A DNA stretch of 21,246 nucleotides from a virus, in IMG/VR virus record IMGVR_UViG_3300021957_000385, positions 1 to 21,246 of that record. One strand, given 5' to 3'. The notes below the pieces were generated by a model that saw nothing but the letters and a program-made list of their open reading frames with translations, made no database searches and was not told where the DNA came from. The position numbers and the translations under genes were made by a program. Below are positions 14,742-21,246 of the stretch, piece after piece (the first letter of the stretch is position 1; every line of letters begins with the position of its first letter).

Positions 14742-15752
14742 ATGCAAGAAATAGTTGAAATAGGTCGGTATAACCACAGCTTGAGGAGAAATGCTGTTGT
14801 CGAGGTGCTACCCGAGTACTTCGTAACAGACTATCCAAACCTAGTAGCTTTTCTAGAAAGCTATTATGATAATCTAGATTCTGATGAAACTATTTCATAT
14901 TTGGATGAATTGTTTGGTCTTCGAGACATCGAAAGAGCTACTGTAACTCAGTTAGACCTTATCTTTGAAGAAATAGCTTCAGGAGCATCAAGAGAATATT
15001 TTAGAGACCCTAGAGAGGTTTTAAGAAATTTTGCTCAATTTTATAGAGTCAAAGGGACAAGATTTGCAGCAGAAGGTTTCTTTAGATCGTTCTTTTCAGA
15101 AAATGTTGAGATTGAATTTCCTAAAAATAATTTGTTTATTCTGAACGACCCTAATTCAGAAATTGGTACTGAATCTTTAAGGTATATTCAAAACGGCGCT
15201 CTATATCAAATCTTTTCTGTATTGTTGAAAACTTCTATTCCGATTGACCAGTGGAGAGAGCTTTATAAAGTTTTTGTTCATCCAGCAGGATTCTATCTGG
15301 GTGGAGAAGTGGTTATAGAACAGGCCACAGGCAAACTGTTAGATCAGAATATGCCTATTAGTGTTCCAGATAGTGATGCTGGTACAATTATTTTCACATT
15401 ACCTTCCACATTACCTATTACTGCTTTCTCACAGTATGTTGGAATTATACCAGACACTAATGATTCAGGGACTGGGCAAGAATACATATCACTAAACAGT
15501 ACAGTACGCAAATATCAAAACATGCTTGTTAGTTCGATGTCTGATAACTATAATACTATTAATGGTGTTATAGAAATTAACTCTCCTACTTTTGATGCCC
15601 TGACGAGTTCTATCGTCGGGATTTCTGAGGCCTACGGAGCTGTGGATATGAGCAATAACGTAGAAACAATGGACGCTGATCTTTGGTTTAGAGATTCAGG
15701 ATCAGACATTTACATGAATTCCGGATATGTTGATTCCGGATACGTAACTTAA
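14742..15752 (+). CDS. Wedge protein resembling P2 gpI / the gp7 core
   Basis: This 336-residue protein has LPEYFVTDYPNLVAFLESYY, then FRDPREVLRNFAQFYRVKGT and RFAAEGFFRSFF (residues about 20-125). The 'RVKGT..A..FFRSFF' motif is what one sees in tail protein I-type wedge cores, to which T4 gp7 is structurally related. FVHPAGFYLGGEVVIE follows near 190. T4 gp7 is 1032 residues, so this would be a much reduced version, as in simpler contractile tails. The C-terminal 130 residues end in repeated SGYVDSGYV. Position after gp6 fits. The name gp7 is not assigned because the length differs so much. Confidence 0.6.
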   Translation: MQEIVEIGRYNHSLRRNAVVEVLPEYFVTDYPNLVAFLESYYDNLDSDETISYLDELFGLRDIERATVTQLDLIFEEIASGASREYFRDPREVLRNFAQFYRVKGTRFAAEGFFRSFFSENVEIEFPKNNLFILNDPNSEIGTESLRYIQNGALYQIFSVLLKTSIPIDQWRELYKVFVHPAGFYLGGEVVIEQATGKLLDQNMPISVPDSDAGTIIFTLPSTLPITAFSQYVGIIPDTNDSGTGQEYISLNSTVRKYQNMLVSSMSDNYNTINGVIEINSPTFDALTSSIVGISEAYGAVDMSNNVETMDADLWFRDSGSDIYMNSGYVDSGYVT

Positions 15753-15767
15753 CTAAGAGGTTAACAA

Positions 15768-16637
15768 ATGGCAATAACACTCAGAACCGCTAAAGGATCG
15801 GCATTAACTCACTCTGAGCTGGATGCCAACTTTACAACTTTAGACTCAGCAAGCAATAGACCTTTAAATTACTTTGCTGGAGATTCAGATATTGATTTTG
15901 GATCAAACAAAATATTATATTCCAACAACTATGCTACGACTGGGGACTTACCATCAGCTTCTACGTATCATGGTATGTTTGCTCATGTGCACGCAGAAGG
16001 CCGTGGTTATTTTGCTCATGGTGGTAGCTGGACTGGACTGGCAAACCAATCAGAACTCACATCTGGAGGCATTGCACTCACTGACTTGAGCGTAAGTTCA
16101 AACTCTGCTGGAACAGCAGCATTAAGCTACAATAATAGTAGTGGTGCATTTTCATACACACCCCCAGACTTGAGTTCTTATTATGATTCGGCTACTTTCC
16201 ATTCTAAGTTGACTACTAACTATTCATTAGGAGGTGGCGGTGGCTTAGCTGATGTAGTAGATGATGCAACTCCGCAACTAGGTGGCGATCTGGATGTCAA
16301 TGGTAAAACAATTGCTCATACATTCACAATGGGGTCTAACGGATCTTCAGATTATACGTTCTCTGATGCAGGAAACATATGGTTTCCAACTACTGAAAAT
16401 GATCCAGTATTGTATCTACGTAGAGGCGAACAATATATATTTGTCAACAACTCAGGTGGTAGTCATCCATTTCAAATTAGAGTAAGTAATGGTGGCTCTG
16501 CATATAGTACTGGTGTAACTAATAATGGTGCTAGTAGCGGTAACATAATTTTCAAGGTTCCTATGTCTGCCCCAGCAACATTGTATTATCAATGCACAGC
16601 GCATTCAGGCATGGGCAACACAATAAACATCGTATAA
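15768..16637 (+). CDS. Tail fibre-type protein with C-terminal cupredoxin-like domain
   Basis: The N-terminus (MAITLRTAKGSALTHSELDA) is a short anchor module. Residues 55-95 contain YHGMFAHVHAEGRGYFAHGG, a His/Gly motif seen in marine phage fibres. DATPQLGGDLDVNGKTI (166-182) is a typical fibre collar. Residues 195-289 resemble a small blue-copper fold: PVLYLRRGEQYIFVNNSGG, SHPFQI with H233, then YYQCTAHSGMGNTI with C276, H279 and M282 (CxxHxxM spacing as in amicyanin). All four ligands of a type-1 copper site are therefore present. Copper binding is predicted only. The role may be receptor contact or folding. AAGAGG precedes the start. Confidence 0.75.
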   Translation: MAITLRTAKGSALTHSELDANFTTLDSASNRPLNYFAGDSDIDFGSNKILYSNNYATTGDLPSASTYHGMFAHVHAEGRGYFAHGGSWTGLANQSELTSGGIALTDLSVSSNSAGTAALSYNNSSGAFSYTPPDLSSYYDSATFHSKLTTNYSLGGGGGLADVVDDATPQLGGDLDVNGKTIAHTFTMGSNGSSDYTFSDAGNIWFPTTENDPVLYLRRGEQYIFVNNSGGSHPFQIRVSNGGSAYSTGVTNNGASSGNIIFKVPMSAPATLYYQCTAHSGMGNTINIV

Positions 16638-16650
16638 ATAAGTATAAATA
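16633..16650 (+). promoter_or_regulatory. Tandem T4-type late promoters (TATAAATA twice, 10 bp apart)
   Basis: Octamers at 16633-16640 and 16643-16650 are identical and exactly one helical turn apart. The first overlaps the stop codon of the upstream fibre gene. The second ends 27 bases before the ATG at 16678. The site lies in the 40-base gap between the fibre genes and would drive the second fibre, gp8 and the DUF4815 gene. Confidence 0.7.
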
Positions 16651-16677
16651 CACTAAAGATAATTCAAAGGAATTAGT

Positions 16678-17661
16678 ATGGCGCGGCAAAATATTGGTAT
16701 TGGCAGTGTAGCTGATGATGGAACTGGTGACACACTCAGAACCGCTGGCACGAAAATAAATCAAAACTTCCAAGAAATATATGGAAGATTTGGAGACAGC
16801 ACAGCTATCTCTGATAAAATTACTATTGATTCTTTTGGTATTATATTTGAAGGAAACGCGGCAGATTCATTCGAGACAATTCTTTCTTTGAATGAGCCAA
16901 CAGCAGACAGGATGGTGTATATTCCAAACGCAAACGGAACCATCATAACTGATTCTGCGACTCAGACTTTAACTAACAAAACTATCTCGAGCCCAAATTT
17001 ATATGATCCTAAACTAGTAGATTCAAATCTCAATTCTTTTATAATGAGAGCTGGTAACATAGCTACAGACATAAATGTTAATTTTCCTGTGTTGGGAGAT
17101 TCTGACACTCTTGTTTTTCAAGCTCACAACCAGACTCTTACAAACAAAACTCTTACAGCGCCAACAATCGCGTCTCCTAAAATAACAACTGCAGTGGAAG
17201 ACGCCGCTGGCGCTGAAATAATTAAGTTAAACGCAACAGTATCAGCAGTTAATGAAATTACAGTTAAGAATAATACTGCTGGTCTCGATCCTTTAGTTTC
17301 AGCTTCTGGAGACGATACTAATCTTAATTTGAATTTAGCTGGTAAAGGGTCTGGAGCAGTCGAATTAGCTAAAGTAGCTTATACAGTAATCACACAGACA
17401 GCTGGTGGGGCTGTGTCAGCAAACCACTCATATATTATATTCAACAATGGTTCTCCATTCTCTGCCTCTTTAGCGGATGGTTCAGTACAAGGTGAAATAA
17501 AAATATTTACAAATAAAGGAGCCGGAGCTGTTACTGTACAGCCTGCCAATTACGCGCAAGGATCCTTCTTTCAACTTGCCCAATATGATGGATGCCAAGC
17601 AGTTTGGGATGGTACAAACTGGTATGTGGTTGGCAACCAAGGTGAATTAACGGTAGCATAG
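16678..17661 (+). CDS. Fibre- or whisker-like structural protein with TLTNKT repeats
   Basis: This 327-residue protein has an N-terminal module ADDGTGDTLRTAGTKINQNF, QEIYGRF. It is common at the start of phage fibre and baseplate-attached proteins and shares TLRTA with the preceding gene product. Residues about 97-160 hold two copies of a T-Q-T-L-T-N-K-T-type motif (TQTLTNKTISSP and NQTLTNKTLTAP), as in other phage fibre shafts. The C-terminal 100 residues (IIFNNGSPFSASLADGS, QYDGCQAVWDGTNWYVVGN) form a compact beta domain typical of a fibre tip. It has its own tandem promoter. Receptor specificity is not predictable from sequence. Confidence 0.7.
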   Translation: MARQNIGIGSVADDGTGDTLRTAGTKINQNFQEIYGRFGDSTAISDKITIDSFGIIFEGNAADSFETILSLNEPTADRMVYIPNANGTIITDSATQTLTNKTISSPNLYDPKLVDSNLNSFIMRAGNIATDINVNFPVLGDSDTLVFQAHNQTLTNKTLTAPTIASPKITTAVEDAAGAEIIKLNATVSAVNEITVKNNTAGLDPLVSASGDDTNLNLNLAGKGSGAVELAKVAYTVITQTAGGAVSANHSYIIFNNGSPFSASLADGSVQGEIKIFTNKGAGAVTVQPANYAQGSFFQLAQYDGCQAVWDGTNWYVVGNQGELTVA

Positions 17662-17670
17662 GAACAAGAC

Positions 17671-19080
17671 ATGGTCGCAATAATTACAGACGCTTTTAAA
17701 AGACAGCTTATTGATCAGCTAACAGATGATGTCGACAGTACTTCTGTTGCCTATTATCTCGGCATTGGTAGATCACAAGATTGGGACAGTACAGATACTC
17801 CTCCTAATCCAACTAATAGTTTGAGAGAAATAAGAAACTATAAGTTGAACCAGCAGGCTATGAAATTGGGAGAAGACATTTCTTTTGTCATTCCTCGTTA
17901 TAACTGGACTTCTGGTACGACTTATTCAGCGTATGATGATGCAGTTGCAGGATACCCCTCTAACGCCTATTATGTTATGACGGACGAGCTTCAAGTATAC
18001 ATTTGTCTGCAACAAGGTAAAAACACTTCTGGAATAGCCGTTCCGTCTACCATTCAGCCAGCTGGTGTTCTTTTAAACCCACAAACAACGGCAGATGGTT
18101 ATGTGTGGCGGTACTTGTATTCTGTAAGTGCGGGCCGGTCACAAAAGTTTCAGTCAGCTAACTATCAACCAGTAGAATTTATCAAAACCACAGCGACTGG
18201 ACTAACAGCGCAACAAACTGAACAAAGAACAACTCAATATTCTTCTATCCGAGGTGAGATAACAGGAATTGAAATGATTAATGGTGGTACAGGATATACC
18301 TCTACACCTGTTGTTACTATCACAGGCCGGCAGGCTACCTATGACGGTGTCGCTCCAAAAATAGCTACAGCGACCGCTACAATGTCAGCTGGGGCTATTG
18401 TTAAAATTCAAATGAATGATAGTTCTTATTTGGGAGTAGATGGAAAAGCATATGGTAGAGGTTACCAAGCAGCAGCTGTAACAATAACAGGTGGTGGTGG
18501 TTCTGGTGCAACAGCGAGAGCTGTCCTAGCGCCAGGCGCGGGTATTGGTGGTGATCCTCGAGACGATCTCAGGTCTACTGCTATTATGTTTAACTCCAAA
18601 TTTTCAGGCACAGAGGGTAACACCTTTGTAACAGGTAATGATTTTAGACAGGTAGCTATCATTAGAAATCCACGAACTGGTCCTGATTCCGACTCACCGT
18701 TGTTTCAAGGAAACGTGGCTAACACACTATCCAGTTTAAAGTTTACATCCGTAGGTACTTCTTTCACTAAAGATAAGACTATCTTAGGAGCGGTCTCAGG
18801 GGCAGTGGGTCTTATTGACAGAACAGATTCGAACCGAGTTTATTTCCATCAAGATGAAGCAACAGGGTTCCTTGCTTTTACCGAAGGTGAGGCAGTAAAT
18901 GAGATAGATGGTAGTGGTGTAGGCACTTTGGATTCAGCTGGAGTGGATGGTAATACGAGAGCATATGATAGTGCTGAAGTTGATATGATGTCAGGTGATA
19001 TTTTGTATATAGATAATAGAGCTGCTGTTACTAGAGCGGGCGATCAAAACGAAGATGTTAAAGTAATTATACAACTCTAA
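17671..19080 (+). CDS. 8: gp8-like baseplate wedge subunit
   Basis: This 469-residue protein is longer than T4 gp8 (334). Its N-terminal DSTSVAYYLGIGRSQDW, YYVMTDELQVYICL and DGYVWRYLYSVS are gp8-like. Residues 293-333 (GGDPRDDLRSTAIMFNSKFS, then NDFRQVAIIRNP) and the ending GDILYIDNRAAVTRAGDQNE match the conserved gp8 core. The extra length is a Gly-rich pair of repeats at about 200-285 (GGTGYTSTPVVTITG, RGYQAAAVTITGGGG) and a second small beta segment near 370-420. gp8 sits at the wedge periphery and binds gp10/gp7 and gp6 in T4. Confidence 0.85.
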   Translation: MVAIITDAFKRQLIDQLTDDVDSTSVAYYLGIGRSQDWDSTDTPPNPTNSLREIRNYKLNQQAMKLGEDISFVIPRYNWTSGTTYSAYDDAVAGYPSNAYYVMTDELQVYICLQQGKNTSGIAVPSTIQPAGVLLNPQTTADGYVWRYLYSVSAGRSQKFQSANYQPVEFIKTTATGLTAQQTEQRTTQYSSIRGEITGIEMINGGTGYTSTPVVTITGRQATYDGVAPKIATATATMSAGAIVKIQMNDSSYLGVDGKAYGRGYQAAAVTITGGGGSGATARAVLAPGAGIGGDPRDDLRSTAIMFNSKFSGTEGNTFVTGNDFRQVAIIRNPRTGPDSDSPLFQGNVANTLSSLKFTSVGTSFTKDKTILGAVSGAVGLIDRTDSNRVYFHQDEATGFLAFTEGEAVNEIDGSGVGTLDSAGVDGNTRAYDSAEVDMMSGDILYIDNRAAVTRAGDQNEDVKVIIQL

Positions 19081-19091
19081 GAAGGCTAGAC

Positions 19092-21246
19092 ATGACAACT
19101 AAATATACAACAGACCTCTTTAGCACTACGTATAAAGATGACTTTAGCGATAGTGATAACTATCATAGAGTCCTTTTCAACTCTGGTCGTGCCTTGCAAG
19201 CTCGCGAGCTTACACAAATGCAAACCATCATCCAAAGAGAGATAGAGCGGTTTGGTCGAAATGTCTTCAAAGAAGGCGCTTCTGTTAATCCAGGGGGCCA
19301 AGTCTTAAATACAAGATACGAGTTTATTAAATTAGACACTTCCACATACTCTCTTCCAACAGCTGTTAACACACTTGCTCTGATGGTTGGAGATACATTC
19401 ACAGGGCAAACATCTGGCATTAAAGTTAAGATTATCGAGATTGTTGCAGCGACAGCGACTGACCCTGCTACTCTGTATGTTTCTTATATAGACACTTTGG
19501 GCGGCACTTCAGGCGATACACCGATTCGTATGACACCAGGCGAAACTATAATTGGTACATCCGCAAACTCTGTTGCTTTGGCTGTACAAACAACCGACAT
19601 CTCCACAAACCGTCCGACAGGAAAAGGTTGTAAGATATCTGTTAACCAAGGGACATTCTTTGTTCAAGGTCATTTTGTTCATGTTGCTCCTCAGGGTAGA
19701 ATATTGGGGAAGTATACTCACACTCCTAGCGCGACAATTGGTTTCAAAGTTTCTCAAGATGTTGTATCTGCAAGTGATTTCCAAGCCTTATATGATAACC
19801 AAGGGGCAGCACCAAATACCTCGGCTCCTGGCGCAGATCGATATAGAATTAGGTTAACACTAGCTACTGAGGATGAAATTGCCTCTGATGAAAACTTCAT
19901 ATATTTTTGTCGAGTAATCAACGGAGTTGTTTTTGATGTAGTAGGTGGGATCGATTCTTATAATAAAATTGAAGAAAATCTTGCCAGACGCACAAAAGAA
20001 ATTCAAGGTAACTTCTTCGCAAAACCTTTTACGGTTAACTACGAACCTGATTCCTCCACAACACATTTACAAGCTGTTGTCTCACCTGGTACAGCGTATG
20101 TCAATGGATATAGAGCCAACACTAGCTTTCCTACAAGACTTCGTATTCCTCGCGCGCAAGAAACTCTAGCGCTTGAAAATGACGTATCTGCTGCAGAATA
20201 TGGCAACTACGTAAAAGTTTTGAACAAAAAGGGTCAGCCCGATATATCAACCTTGGTCAGGCAGAATCTACAAGATGCAATCACATTTGGTGGTAGTACT
20301 ATTGGTACCGCCCGCGTAAGAGCCATGGAAGAAGATGGTAACGGCTGGCGTTATTACTTGTTTGATATAGAAATGAATGTGGGATCATCCTTCTCTCAAG
20401 TAAAGTCAATTGGTCTTTCGAGCACACAACACGCAGACCTGACAGACGTATTGGGTCAAACTAACGGGATACCTGCTGTCTATGAAGGGCAACACAATAA
20501 CCTGCTGTTTGATTTGAAGTATCCTCGACACAGATCACTATCTGACATCTCTTTAGCAGTACAACGGCGCTTTGCTACATCAACGGACGCTAGCGGGAAC
20601 TTAACTATTACTTTATCTGCTGCTGGCGAAACTTTCCTCAGCACTAGTGAGTGGATTGTTACTAAGAACTCTGATGGTGCGGTTATGTCACCTAGCATTT
20701 CGGGAGCTGGGACTCAGTCAGCTGTACTCGCTTTTGGTGGAGCGCATGCAAGTTCTCAGATGACGATTATGGCAAAGGTAAATAAATCCAATGGATCGTT
20801 GAGAACTAAAACTCTGACAGAACTAACTGTGGTAAAGCCTTTTGAGTCAGACGGCTCGGGGACAAAGTTTGTTAGTCTCGGCCGCCCAGACTTATATTCT
20901 ATCGATAGTATTAGAGATTCTGCTGCTGATATTGGTACAGACATGTTCTCTAGCTTCATTGTGGATAATGGACAACGAGATAACTACTATGGCAATGCTA
21001 GATTGATATTGAAGGGTGATAAAGCTGCACCACCAAGTGGCAAAGTATATGCCAAATTCAAACACTTTACACATGGTGGAGCCGGAGACTTCTTCTCAGC
21101 CCAATCTTATGTTGGTCAAGTAGATTATGGTGAAATTCCTAGTCACACATTGAATGATGGTGGGATTGTTTCTCTGAGAGATGTTATTGACTTTAGACCA
21201 AGACAAGCTGATAGCGATTCCAACTATGTCGGTGGTATCATTAACG
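19092..21246 (+). CDS. DUF4815-type virion protein (5' part; runs off the right edge)
   Basis: The frame is open for 718 codons from ATG at 19092 to the end of the window; the stop lies beyond. Residues 20-60 read YHRVLFNSGRALQARELTQM followed by QTIIQREIERFG, the signature I associate with DUF4815 proteins, large virion components common in marine T4-like phages. Further markers are VSPGTAYVNGYRAN (about 336-350) and LRDVIDFRPRQ near the end of the window. The preceding gene ends 11 bases before, and AAGAAGG acts as a ribosome site. It is presumably a baseplate or fibre-linked structural protein with unknown exact role. Confidence 0.8.
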   Translation, partial: MTTKYTTDLFSTTYKDDFSDSDNYHRVLFNSGRALQARELTQMQTIIQREIERFGRNVFKEGASVNPGGQVLNTRYEFIKLDTSTYSLPTAVNTLALMVGDTFTGQTSGIKVKIIEIVAATATDPATLYVSYIDTLGGTSGDTPIRMTPGETIIGTSANSVALAVQTTDISTNRPTGKGCKISVNQGTFFVQGHFVHVAPQGRILGKYTHTPSATIGFKVSQDVVSASDFQALYDNQGAAPNTSAPGADRYRIRLTLATEDEIASDENFIYFCRVINGVVFDVVGGIDSYNKIEENLARRTKEIQGNFFAKPFTVNYEPDSSTTHLQAVVSPGTAYVNGYRANTSFPTRLRIPRAQETLALENDVSAAEYGNYVKVLNKKGQPDISTLVRQNLQDAITFGGSTIGTARVRAMEEDGNGWRYYLFDIEMNVGSSFSQVKSIGLSSTQHADLTDVLGQTNGIPAVYEGQHNNLLFDLKYPRHRSLSDISLAVQRRFATSTDASGNLTITLSAAGETFLSTSEWIVTKNSDGAVMSPSISGAGTQSAVLAFGGAHASSQMTIMAKVNKSNGSLRTKTLTELTVVKPFESDGSGTKFVSLGRPDLYSIDSIRDSAADIGTDMFSSFIVDNGQRDNYYGNARLILKGDKAAPPSGKVYAKFKHFTHGGAGDFFSAQSYVGQVDYGEIPSHTLNDGGIVSLRDVIDFRPRQADSDSNYVGGIIN

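Noticed and set aside
15598-15620. Hairpin CCC-T-GACGA / TCGTC-GGG with a 6-base loop, a possible terminator
   Set aside because: It lies inside the gpI/gp7-core-like gene and is not followed by a T tract.
19552-19857. A 101-codon plus-strand frame inside the DUF4815 gene
   Set aside because: It overlaps a longer, family-matching frame and shows no independent start signal.
1-21246. tRNA genes, CRISPR arrays, insertion sequences, integrase and attachment sites
   Set aside because: None was recognised by eye. Genes are packed nearly end to end, with the longest gaps only about 40 bases.

Overview
The window is a late, structural segment of a T4-like myovirus genome, or a prophage or metagenomic piece of one. 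It encodes a contractile-tail baseplate, its hub and cell-wall-degrading spike, the start of the tail-tube and tape-measure machinery, and fibre-type proteins. Recognisable T4 counterparts, judged from conserved sequence signatures, are gp4, gp26, gp48, gp53, a gp27-like hub, gp5 (split over several genes), gp25, gp6 and gp8. The DNA is AT-rich. Two features are typical of marine T4-likes (cyanophages and Pelagibacter-type phages): a DUF4815-type virion protein and a tail protein ending in a cupredoxin-like domain. That relationship is inferred from protein style. The host cannot be read from this window, and no tRNA, integrase, auxiliary metabolic gene, CRISPR array or insertion sequence is visible.

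Layout. Positions 1-4303 are transcribed leftward. In transcription order they hold a gp4-like head-completion nuclease-fold protein, a conserved protein possibly related to gp2, a gp19-family tail-tube or initiator protein, gp26, a short gp51-position reading frame, and the N-terminal 557 codons of a probable tail tape measure that runs off the left edge. The short frame is joined to gp26 by a textbook slippery heptamer. Positions 4347-21246 are transcribed rightward: gp48 tube cap, gp53 wedge, gp27-like hub, gp5 OB domain plus lysozyme-like domain, a 663-residue protein with amidase and M15 peptidase domains, a gp5-like beta-helix spike, an unrecognised 213-residue protein, gp25, gp6, a gpI/gp7-core-like wedge protein, a cupredoxin-tipped fibre, a second fibre-like protein, gp8, and the 5' part of a DUF4815-type virion protein that runs off the right edge.

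Control. Exact copies of the T4 late-promoter octamer TATAAATA lie just upstream of gp48, gp25 and the second fibre gene (a tandem pair there), and one lies on the minus strand at the gp4/gp2-like junction. A one-mismatch copy precedes gp4. Most genes abut or overlap by a few bases (TAATG or ATGA-like junctions), which suggests translational coupling in long late operons.

Working together. The rightward genes build the wedges (gp53, gp25, gp6, gp7-like, gp8), the hub (gp27-like) and the cell-puncturing device. The peptidoglycan-cutting function that T4 places in one protein, gp5, is here spread over three consecutive genes carrying three different hydrolase folds. The leftward genes supply tube initiation, the probable tape measure and its probable frameshifted chaperone pair, and head completion. 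The most notable observations are the gp26/gp51 programmed -1 frameshift site, the LPDLPKI repeat array in the tape-measure candidate, the split gp5 with an added amidase-peptidase, and the predicted copper-site tail domain.
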